Source: an uncultured Planctomycetaceae bacterium (lineage in GTDB: Bacteria > Planctomycetota > Planctomycetia > Pirellulales > Pirellulaceae). Taken from it: a DNA stretch of 36,610 nucleotides. The position numbers and the translations under genes were made by a program. Shown here piece by piece: positions 8,985-16,662 of the stretch; within the stretch, counting starts at the first letter, position 1; each line of letters starts with the position of its first letter. The notes beneath the pieces are model-generated. The model did no database searches, had not been told where the DNA came from, and worked only from the letters and a program-made list of their open reading frames with translations. The stretch spans positions 1 through 36,610 of the forward strand of contig CAIPEB010000373.1 of the NCBI GenBank assembly GCA_903863885.1, in the 5' to 3' direction.

Positions 8985-9095
8985 TCAGGTGCCGCAGACT
9001 TTTCCCAGAATGAACAAAGCAAAGAGCAGCGCGATTCCAAAAGCACAGACCCAGAATGCGGGCGGGTCGCCCGCAGCATAACGACGTATGAGCAT
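8985..9095 (-). CDS. Small membrane protein (36 residues)
   Basis: A short reading frame encoding MLIRRYAAGDPPAFWVCAFG followed by a strongly hydrophobic stretch (IALLFALFIL) and a short GKVCGT tail. The layout, a few basic residues, then a single ~20-residue membrane helix, is that of a genuine small membrane protein. The ATG is preceded by GAGGGAGAAAACGCC, a good ribosome-binding site. It lies between the SDR gene (about 90 bases downstream) and the terminator of the large surface-protein gene, on the same strand as both. I do not recognise a family; the function is unknown. The frame stays open upstream, but the Shine-Dalgarno sequence and the sharp change to a coherent protein support this start. 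Confidence 0.5.
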   Translation of the reverse strand: MLIRRYAAGDPPAFWVCAFGIALLFALFILGKVCGT

Positions 9096-9337
9096 GGCGT
9101 TTTCTCCCTCTGGCATGTCCAGCCTCTTCACAAGGCCCGTGCCGTCAATCTGGTGTTTCCCCCAGTTCTTAATTCTACGCTCAAGACCGCGTTGGTTCTC
9201 GAGACCGCGTTGTGCCGACCTGAGGGTGGGAGTCCGGAGAGCGGAGTCCGGAGGCCGGACATTGTGACCAGCGACCGACGGCCGAGTACCGGCATCCGGC
9301 TCTGGCGGCCCCATGCTCCCTCAGCAGACAACCCATG
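9096..9337. repeat. Intergenic stretch with degenerate tandem repeats
   Basis: No convincing gene. At 9229-9242 and 9243-9256 two imperfect 14-base copies of GGAGTCCGGAGAGC stand in tandem, followed by further G/C-rich near-repeats up to about 9300. A similar GGAGTC-type repeat recurs at 18995-19013. These look like low-complexity intergenic filler or decayed repeats rather than regulatory sites. Confidence 0.4.
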
Positions 9338-9374
9338 AAAAAAGCCCGGTTGGTGCCGGAACACCAACCGGGCT
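9338..9374 (-). terminator. Rho-independent terminator of the large surface-protein gene
   Basis: Read on the minus strand, AGCCCGGTTGGTG (9374-9362) and CACCAACCGGGCT (9355-9343) form a perfect 13-bp stem with a 6-base loop, followed directly by a run of Ts (complement of 9338-9343). It begins about 30 bases after the stop codon at 9404. This is the clearest intrinsic terminator in the window. Confidence 0.93.
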
Positions 9375-9403
9375 GACGCGGCGCCGAGCCGGCGTTCCGT
9401 CCG

Positions 9404-12400
9404 TCAGATCCACTCCAACAGGGACGATTCACTGAATATCTCGTCGAGGGCCGCGTCGGTTCCGCCCGTTTCGGAATGCTCGGTCGGGTCGGTTGAGTTA
9501 TCCCAACCCGACACCGTCGGGGCTGTCCATGACTCGGCCATAATCTGGTCAACAGCGACCGTGCGGGATTCGTCGGATGCGTTGTCCTCAACCGCTTCGC
9601 CTTCCGCGGAGTCGAACTGCCACAGGCTGGCGGTCGGCAGCACGAGTTGCGAAGTCTCGAGTGCCGGAGCCTCGCCTTCGCCGATTGTTCCGATCGCGTC
9701 GACCGGGATCGCGTTTTCGATGGCCGTCGAATAGGCGTCCATCGCCGGAATGTTTGCAGCAGCGGAAGTGCTTGCGGCCGATTCGCCCTCGCCGCTGGCC
9801 GACTGCGCGGCGACGGCCTGCAGGTTGAAAGCCGAAGCGGGGCCATTCAGTCGGAACAGGTGGCTGGTGCCTTCCTGGCCGATGTAGTCCACTCGCGGAT
9901 CGTCGATCGACACGGAAGCGGTCCGCTTCGTGCCGCCGGTTTCAGTCACCTCGATGCTGAGCGTTTTCTGCGTCGCCGAATACTGTGTGGCTACGTTGGT
10001 GTAGTTGGCCCAGGTGCCGTGCGTCGTGTACCACTTTGTGCTGTTCGCGGTGGTTCCGGTGGCGGTGTAGGCGAACTCCTGCGAGGACGTGGAGTTCATG
10101 AAGAACCGGTAGCTGACGTACTTGGCCTTCAGGCCGCGCCCGGGAACGACGTTGTTTGTGCTGTCGGCCGAACTCAGCGAGATGGCCGCCGTCGAACCGC
10201 CGCTGCGCAGGAAAGGTTGAGCGTCGGGGACGACGATGTACTGCTGCGGCGACAAACCCGGAAACGAGAAGTTGCCGTCGGCATCGCTGGTGGCGTGGCT
10301 TAGGGCGGAGCCCGTGGCCTTGCCGGAACTGTCGGCGGCATACAACTGCACGCCGAACCCGCCATAGGCGAGGCTGCCCTGTTCCGTGGTCGTGTTGGCA
10401 TTAGTCACCACGCCGGCGATGCTGCGGCCGAGCAGTTCGGCGAAGTTGTTTCCCGTACCGTTCGTGCCTTCAGCCAGCGTGATGGTGAACTCGTCGTTCG
10501 CCGATACGCTGCCGCCCTGCGAGCCGATCGTGTCCTTGCCGTCCACCACCGGAACATTGTTGACGGGGGCCGTCGGCTGAGTTTCTTTCAGCTTGTAGCT
10601 GCCCGGCGCGAGTTGCGTGAACGAGTACGAACCGTCGGTGCCCGTGGTGGCCTGGCGCGAGACCGCCGCGCCGGTGTAGTCGGTGCCGGTCAACGTGATC
10701 GTGACGCCGCCGGCTCCCGTTTCTCCCGAGTCCTTGACGCCATCGTTGTCCGAGTCGTAATAGACAAAGCCAGCCAGGCTGCTCGGCACGTATTCGACGA
10801 CGTTGATCGTCGCGGTTCCCTGAGCGGTTCCGCCGTTCCCGTCGCTGATCGTGTAAGTGAATGAATCGGTTCCGGTGTATCCCGCCGTCGGCGTGTAAAG
10901 AACGCGCTTGCCGTCCGCCGAAATCGTGGGCACTACGCCCTTGGTGCTGGTGCCAACCAGCGTGATTACCAGCGTTTCGCCCGTGTCCGGAAGAATGGAA
11001 TCGTTGGCCAGGACGTCGAGCGAGTTGTTGCTGGTATTCTTGGTGACTGTCAGCGAATCGGCGGTGGCTGTCGGCGGATCGTTCGTCGGTGTGACGGTGA
11101 CGGAGACACTGCCCGTGGCCGTTCCGCCGTTCCCGTCGCTCAGCGTGTAAGTGAAAGTCTCCTGGCCGAAGTAATTCGCGGCCGGTTTGTAATTGACCTT
11201 TCCGTCCGCACCGAGAGATACGGTGCCGCCGTGGTTCGGCGTGCCCACCGCAGTGACCGAGAGGGTCTCGGTTCCGTCGGGCTGACTTGAGTCGTTCTGC
11301 ACGACATCGAACGACGTGGTGTTGCTGTCTTCGGCGACTGTGAAGGAGTCGCTGACGGCCGTCGGCGGATCGTTGACGGCGGTCAGGGTAACGGTGACGG
11401 TGGCGGTGCTCGTCCCGCCATTCTTGTCGCTGAGCGTGTAGGTGAACGTCTCCGTGCCGGTGGCATTGGCGGGCGGCGTGTACACAATGTTCAGGCCGCT
11501 GGTCCCGCGCGTCGCAACGCCGCCTCGACTCGGTGTGCTGACCGAAACCACCTCGAGCGTTTCACTGGCGTCGGGGGTGATCAGATCGTTGGCCAGCACG
11601 TCGAGAACATTGTTGCTGCTGTCCTCGGCGACCGTCATCGAGTCGTTCACGCCGGTCGGATTGTCGTTGACCGGATGAACCTGGACGGTCGCGGTGGCGG
11701 TCAGCGTGTCGTTTCCGTCGGTGGCCTGGTAGGTGAAGGTATCCACGCCGAAGTAGTTCGTTTTGGGCGTATAGAGGATCGTCTTTCCGTCGGCGGAAAC
11801 CGTGGCGGTGCCGCCGCTCGGCGGAGTCGCGACGCTGGAGATCGTCAGATTCGCGCCGTTGAGCGACACGTCGTTGGTCAGCACGTTCATTACATTCGCG
11901 ACGGTATCTTCGTCGAAGCTGTACGTGTCGTTCGCCACGCCGAATGCGGCAGCGACGTTCACCGAGGCCTGACCATAGGCGATCCGATCCAGCGGGATCG
12001 CATCGTTCGAGTCATAGACGCCGATGTCGTGGAACGGCGAAACGTCGGGGGCGTCGCCGGTGAAGGTCAGCGTGCCCGCCTTCTGTGCGACGAACGTCAC
12101 GGTATAGAACAAGTACTCGGTTGAACCGAGCCCGCTCAGCGAACCGGCGAACGAGCCGATTTCGTCGAGCAGTCCCGCCGTGGCCGTATCGCCGGCCCGG
12201 CCGTTGCCGTACTGCGTTCCGAAGGTGATCGCATTGACGGTCGGGGTAGCCAGCGCGCCGTTGTAGGTCACGTCCTCGTAGAACGAGAAGACGCCCGTGG
12301 CCGACGGCCGCACGTCTTTCACGTAGCCGCGCAGCTGGAACGTGTCGCCGACGTGAACCTGAGAGACCGGATTGCCGCTGACGTCGGTGACTTCCATTCG

Positions 12401-14368
12401 CAACTGGACCATCACTTCTTTCGAGACGGTCACATTCATCGGCTGGGTGCGGGTGTTGCCCGCCGCGTCGGTGAAGACGATGCTGAACGTGTGCGAGCCC
12501 ACTTGCGACTCGGTTGGCGTCCAGGAAAACGCCCCGGACGTGGCATTGATCGTCGCGCCACTCGGAGCGTTGAGCAGCGAGTAGGCGCTGCCGGTAACGG
12601 AATCTTCGGGGTTGTCCGCGTTGTAGGTCAGCGCCGTGCCGACCTTCGCCTGCGTCGGAGGAGTCGAGGTGAACGCGGAGGTAGTCGTGTCAACCGAGAT
12701 GGTCAGGGTGCTCGATGCGCCACCGGGCAGGCCGTTTACGACCTGGACGGCCGTAATGCTGTGCGAGCCGTCGATCAGCGCCGTCGTGCCGTTGGTCGTG
12801 ACCAGAACTTCACCGCTGCCGGTGCCTTCGCCGATCAGGTTGCCGTCGGCGTAAATCCGCACTGTCGCGCCGCTTTGAATGCCGCCCACGCGGAATTGCA
12901 GCTTCTGGTCGGCAGCGCTGTTGTTGAAGTTGGTCAGGTTGTCCGTCGGGGAAAAGCCGCTGTCGGTTGCATCGGCAAGGTTGAGACCGGTCGGAGCCGC
13001 AATCGGTGCCATGCCGAAGTCGCGGCCGGTCAAATCGCCGCCGACGGCGAGGGTGACGACGTAGCCGTCGCCGCCCGACGGAACCGACTGCACATTGCCG
13101 GCCGGCAGCACGGCGCGGATCTTCTGTCCGCCCGAAGGCAGCACGATGGCGTATGAGCCGTCGGCGCCCGTAGTCACGTACAACTCATCTCCATCGCGAA
13201 GCCCGTTGTTGTTCGCGTCGCTGTAGACGATCAAGTTGCTCAGCGCCGACTCGCCCGAGTCCTTCGTGCCGTTTGCGTTGGTATCCGTGAATACCGTGCC
13301 CCGCACCGTGCCGCTTCCCTCGATGGAGTTGATGGTGACCAGTTGCGACGAATCGAATGTGGGCAGAGCCGTGTACGCGCCCCCGGCGTTGACCGTCGTC
13401 AAATTGGATGTCAGCAACGCGACGATGCCGCTGTCGAGCACTCGGGCGAAGACCGTGAAACCGCCGTTCTGGCTGTCCAGGTTGCTCGAATTGTCCGCCA
13501 GATTGATGAAGAACTGGCTCGTGGCGCTGTTCGGGTCGCCGCCGAGTTTCGCCATGGCCAGCGTGTTGGCCGTGTTCGAAAGCTTGTACTCGTTCTGAAT
13601 GGCCGCGTCGGTCGGGACCGCCGTGAACTGGCTGGTGTTCGTATAGGTTGGCGATGATGTCTTGAAACCGCCGCCCTGCAATACAAAACCGCTCACATAG
13701 CGATGCATGAACGAATTGTTGTAGTCGCCGTCGTTGACGTACTTGAGGAAGTTCGCCACCGTGATCGGCGCGTCGGACTTCAGCAATTCGATGTCGAAAT
13801 CCACTTTGTTCGTGTTGATCGTGACCACGTTGGCGGGCATCGGGATGCCGCTGTACTCGGATATCTGCTGCAGCGTCAATACGCCCGTCACCCGTGTCAG
13901 ATCCTGGAATTCCCAAGTCGGCAGATTCGTGATCGGACGACCCGTCGGGTTGAGCGTCGTGTCGGTGCCGTTGGCAATCGCATCCGTGGTTTCGATATAA
14001 GGCAGGTTCGTCGAACCGCCGAACATGCCCTTCTGCCGCCCGCAAAGGGTGCACCAGCTGGCGCCGTAGAATCGTACGCCGGAGTCCTTCAACGCCTTGG
14101 CAAAGTCGTCAATCGTATAGATCGCGGCCGACTCGCCCTCGGCCACCGCCGACTCGCCCTCGGCCGACTGGACCGCCTGCGGATTCGCCGCGACGAAAGC
14201 CGTCGTGTCGCCGACGGGCCCCAGAGGCAACTGCAGATCGGCCGCCATCAGCATGCGGAACTCGAGCGGCTCAACGAGTTGGCCCGAACGGACCGACTTG
14301 CGTGAAGTGCGGTCAGAACGCTGGCGCAGCCATCTGCGCCGCAAGCGGCGAGAAAAGCACTTGGTCAT
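9404..14368 (-). CDS. Giant exported protein: thioredoxin-like, cyclophilin, SdrD-B, Ig-like, cadherin-like repeats
   Basis: A 1654-residue exported protein. A basic N-terminus is followed by LEFRMLMAAD, a form of the planctomycete surface-protein box, then a thioredoxin-like domain (~82-176) with WCTLC and a closing PTWEF segment as in VKOR-linked domains. A cyclophilin-type isomerase domain follows (~180-350) with MHRYVSGFVLQGGG and TSQFFINL. Next are an SdrD-B-like module (~355-450), Ig-like modules (~465-650), a cohesin-like module (~652-805), four cadherin/tandem-95 repeats (~808-1190), two more SdrD-B-like modules (~1197-1390) and an acidic C-terminus. EGE-containing segments recur near both ends. 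The start at 14368 is chosen because it gives MTKCFSRRLRRRW; 19 upstream codons are open. It likely sits on the cell surface; isomerase and redox activity are inferred from motifs. Confidence 0.9.
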   Translation of the reverse strand: MTKCFSRRLRRRWLRQRSDRTSRKSVRSGQLVEPLEFRMLMAADLQLPLGPVGDTTAFVAANPQAVQSAEGESAVAEGESAAIYTIDDFAKALKDSGVRFYGASWCTLCGRQKGMFGGSTNLPYIETTDAIANGTDTTLNPTGRPITNLPTWEFQDLTRVTGVLTLQQISEYSGIPMPANVVTINTNKVDFDIELLKSDAPITVANFLKYVNDGDYNNSFMHRYVSGFVLQGGGFKTSSPTYTNTSQFTAVPTDAAIQNEYKLSNTANTLAMAKLGGDPNSATSQFFINLADNSSNLDSQNGGFTVFARVLDSGIVALLTSNLTTVNAGGAYTALPTFDSSQLVTINSIEGSGTVRGTVFTDTNANGTKDSGESALSNLIVYSDANNNGLRDGDELYVTTGADGSYAIVLPSGGQKIRAVLPAGNVQSVPSGGDGYVVTLAVGGDLTGRDFGMAPIAAPTGLNLADATDSGFSPTDNLTNFNNSAADQKLQFRVGGIQSGATVRIYADGNLIGEGTGSGEVLVTTNGTTALIDGSHSITAVQVVNGLPGGASSTLTISVDTTTSAFTSTPPTQAKVGTALTYNADNPEDSVTGSAYSLLNAPSGATINATSGAFSWTPTESQVGSHTFSIVFTDAAGNTRTQPMNVTVSKEVMVQLRMEVTDVSGNPVSQVHVGDTFQLRGYVKDVRPSATGVFSFYEDVTYNGALATPTVNAITFGTQYGNGRAGDTATAGLLDEIGSFAGSLSGLGSTEYLFYTVTFVAQKAGTLTFTGDAPDVSPFHDIGVYDSNDAIPLDRIAYGQASVNVAAAFGVANDTYSFDEDTVANVMNVLTNDVSLNGANLTISSVATPPSGGTATVSADGKTILYTPKTNYFGVDTFTYQATDGNDTLTATATVQVHPVNDNPTGVNDSMTVAEDSSNNVLDVLANDLITPDASETLEVVSVSTPSRGGVATRGTSGLNIVYTPPANATGTETFTYTLSDKNGGTSTATVTVTLTAVNDPPTAVSDSFTVAEDSNTTSFDVVQNDSSQPDGTETLSVTAVGTPNHGGTVSLGADGKVNYKPAANYFGQETFTYTLSDGNGGTATGSVSVTVTPTNDPPTATADSLTVTKNTSNNSLDVLANDSILPDTGETLVITLVGTSTKGVVPTISADGKRVLYTPTAGYTGTDSFTYTISDGNGGTAQGTATINVVEYVPSSLAGFVYYDSDNDGVKDSGETGAGGVTITLTGTDYTGAAVSRQATTGTDGSYSFTQLAPGSYKLKETQPTAPVNNVPVVDGKDTIGSQGGSVSANDEFTITLAEGTNGTGNNFAELLGRSIAGVVTNANTTTEQGSLAYGGFGVQLYAADSSGKATGSALSHATSDADGNFSFPGLSPQQYIVVPDAQPFLRSGGSTAAISLSSADSTNNVVPGRGLKAKYVSYRFFMNSTSSQEFAYTATGTTANSTKWYTTHGTWANYTNVATQYSATQKTLSIEVTETGGTKRTASVSIDDPRVDYIGQEGTSHLFRLNGPASAFNLQAVAAQSASGEGESAASTSAAANIPAMDAYSTAIENAIPVDAIGTIGEGEAPALETSQLVLPTASLWQFDSAEGEAVEDNASDESRTVAVDQIMAESWTAPTVSGWDNSTDPTEHSETGGTDAALDEIFSESSLLEWI

Positions 14369-14693
14369 CTTCTCTGTCCCTGTAAGCAGCCTCTGTTCCG
14401 AGAAGGCTTTGTTGGAGTGGATCACCTTCAGGCTAAGCAGAGTCGCTCAAACTGTCACCCGATTTACGCCTGTTTTCCTCACTAACCGAGGGTTCCCCGC
14501 CGGAATGATCGGCACCAGCCGTCGATCGGGTGCGATCGCATCCAGTCGGATCTCAGGCTTGGAGCGTGCAGCCCGCGGAACGCTACGCTTCCGGGCGCAA
14601 CCTCCCACTGTGTGCTGTCACGACTTGGCTCCGGTATATTGGACGAAAACTCCCGTCCAATGGTTCCCGCGCCATTTTGAAAAGGAACCTTCC
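14369..14693. other. Divergent intergenic region
   Basis: This gap separates the large minus-strand gene from the plus-strand sulfatase and must hold promoters for both. The only suggestive element is TATATT at 14635-14640 in the context CGGTATATTGG, a possible -10 box for the sulfatase; I find no convincing -35 partner at normal spacing. No gene or strong hairpin seen. Confidence 0.35.
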
Positions 14694-16145
14694 ATGATTC
14701 GCCCTGCAATGTCGCAGTTAATTAGCCTGTTTTGCCTGATCTTCTTATTTTGTTGGTCGATTACCTCTGCGGCGGAGGGCGTTCCACGGCCGAAGAGCCA
14801 GAGACCCCCTAATGTTATTGTCGTGCTTGCCGATGATCTAGGGGGTAGCGACTTGGCCTGCTACGGCTCGGATCTGCATGAAACCCCCAATTTGGACAAG
14901 TTTGCTCAAGGAGCCCTGAAATTCCGCTGCGCCTACGCGTCTGCTCCGATTTGTTCGCCGACTCGCGCCTCGCTGATGACGGGGAAGCACCCGGCGCGGC
15001 TGCATATGACGATCTGGTACGAGGGGGCGAAATCCTCGCAAAACCCGGTGCCCGACCCGAAGAAGAAGTTGGTCCCGCCCGCGGCCGTATCCGATCTGCC
15101 GCTGTCGGAGGTCACGATTGCCGAGCGACTTCGAGATGCCGGGTATCTCACGGCATTGGTTGGGAAGTGGCATCTTGGCGACGCGGCTCATTACCCTGAG
15201 ACCCAGGGATTCGACGTGAACGTCGGGGGGACATTCTGGGGCGCTCCGGCCACGCATTTCTTTCCGTATCGCGGGGCGTTTGGGCGGGACGCCGAGTATC
15301 GCTATGTGCCGCACCTGGAACTGGGCAAGCCCGGCGAGTACCTGACCGACCGGCTCACGGACGAGGCGATTCGAATCATGGAAGCCGCGGGCGACCGTCC
15401 CTTCTTTCTGTATCTGGCATATCATGCGGTACACACGCCAGTCGAGGGAAAGCCGGAGCACGTTGAACACTTTCGGCAGAAGATGCGGCCCGAATATCAT
15501 CACCAGAATCCGGATTTCGCCGCGATGGTCTACAGCATGGACGAGAACGTGGGGCGTCTGCTCAGGAAACTCGATGACCTGCACCTTGCCGACGACACGA
15601 TTGTGCTGTTCACCTCGGACAATGGCGGCTTTGTGAACGAATTCGACGGGCGACAGGTTACGTCAAACTTCCCGCTGCGCAGCGGAAAAGGTTCGTTGTA
15701 CGAAGGCGGAATCCGGGTACCGCTGATCGTGAGGTGGCCCGGTGTGACCAGGGGCGGCACGGAGTGCAGCGAGCCGGTGGTCACGGCCGATTTCGTGCCC
15801 ACCCTTGCCGCCGGTCTCGGGCTCAACGTGAAAGAAACGCTGGACGGCATCGACATCGCGTCTTTGCTTGCCGACCCTTCGGCGAAACTCGCCCGCGATT
15901 CCCTGTATTTCCACTATCCGCACTATTACCAAACGACGACGCCGGTCAGCGCGATGCGGCAGCGGGAGTGGAAACTGCTGCACTATTTCGAGGACGATCG
16001 CTGCGAGCTTTACAACCTGGAGGAGGATCCCGGTGAATCACGCGACTTGAGCGCGGCCCAGCCGCAGCGGACCGAGTCGATGCTCCAGCAACTGCAGAAA
16101 TGGCGGTCGGAGGTGGGGGCTCAGATTCCCACCCGCCGCGGGTGA
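14694..16145 (+). CDS. Sulfatase (formylglycine-dependent arylsulfatase family)
   Basis: A 483-residue exported sulfatase. A signal peptide (hydrophobic stretch at residues 8-22 ending near TSAAEG) precedes NVIVVLADDLGGSD, which supplies metal-binding aspartates. The modification motif is CSPTRASLMTG (Cys87), whose Cys must be converted to formylglycine by FGE or a related enzyme. TALVGKWHLG and TSDNGG are also typical. The C-terminal ELYNLEEDPGESRDLS is a sulfatase hallmark. The ATG is preceded by AAAGGAACC and starts directly with the signal sequence; the open frame upstream is not coding. Planctomycetes carry very many such enzymes for sulfated polysaccharides; the specific substrate here cannot be read from the sequence. 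It appears monocistronic. Confidence 0.95.
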   Translation: MIRPAMSQLISLFCLIFLFCWSITSAAEGVPRPKSQRPPNVIVVLADDLGGSDLACYGSDLHETPNLDKFAQGALKFRCAYASAPICSPTRASLMTGKHPARLHMTIWYEGAKSSQNPVPDPKKKLVPPAAVSDLPLSEVTIAERLRDAGYLTALVGKWHLGDAAHYPETQGFDVNVGGTFWGAPATHFFPYRGAFGRDAEYRYVPHLELGKPGEYLTDRLTDEAIRIMEAAGDRPFFLYLAYHAVHTPVEGKPEHVEHFRQKMRPEYHHQNPDFAAMVYSMDENVGRLLRKLDDLHLADDTIVLFTSDNGGFVNEFDGRQVTSNFPLRSGKGSLYEGGIRVPLIVRWPGVTRGGTECSEPVVTADFVPTLAAGLGLNVKETLDGIDIASLLADPSAKLARDSLYFHYPHYYQTTTPVSAMRQREWKLLHYFEDDRCELYNLEEDPGESRDLSAAQPQRTESMLQQLQKWRSEVGAQIPTRRG

Positions 16146-16272
16146 ACGGCGCCGGGTAATGGGGATGCCGGCTGCCTGAGGTCGAATTGATCCGTGTTTC
16201 TCCGTGGCCTCGACGACTGGCATGTCCGCGGCGCTGCGCCGGCGACTGGCGGGGTCGGATCGTCCACGCGGC

Positions 16273-16554
16273 TCATTGTCTGTCCGCTATCTGTCCGCGA
16301 TGCAGTGTTGTTTGCCGCTGTGCGTGCATCTTTTCATGCAGAAACTCGGGCGCGAAATCGGCGTCGTTCTCCCAACGAATCGTGTGAATTACTGGAGAAA
16401 CCTCGCATCGTTGAAACATTTCGAGATTGCGAAGTGGTTCAAACACGGGCCCCCAAAGCGAGTCGCTCAAGTCGATGATCCCTTGCTCGCCATTGCTGAA
16501 TTGGACGTGAAGTCGGTATTCAGCGAGGTACTCAACTGCCGTAACTTCAAGCAT
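16273..16554 (-). CDS. DUF2442 domain-containing protein
   Basis: A 93-residue protein with the DUF2442 layout: VEYLAEYRLHVQFSNGEQG, IIDLSDSLWGPVFEPLRN and IRWENDADFAPEFLHE match the family's strand-helix pattern with conserved D-L and W-x-N-x-A-D-x-A-P-x-F-L. DUF2442 proteins are small, of unknown biochemical role, and are often next to DUF4160 genes or toxin-antitoxin loci. No DUF4160 partner is visible here. It lies 108 bases downstream of the receptor-kinase stop on the same strand. The last ~15 residues after FLHEK are not conserved in my memory of the family and may be a local extension. Confidence 0.8.
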   Translation of the reverse strand: MLEVTAVEYLAEYRLHVQFSNGEQGIIDLSDSLWGPVFEPLRNLEMFQRCEVSPVIHTIRWENDADFAPEFLHEKMHAQRQTTLHRGQIADRQ

Positions 16555-16662
16555 CTCATATCACTCCAGCGGCGGGATTTGATTCAGTGGCCGGTGCTGT
16601 TCGGCGAGTTGCCAAATGGATGTCACGCATTCGCCACGGTCTTTCGAGTCCGGCTCCGCGGT

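Noticed and set aside
10800-11950. DNA tandem repeat array within the giant gene
   Set aside because: The four cadherin-like modules are protein repeats with diverged DNA, not a recent tandem duplication.
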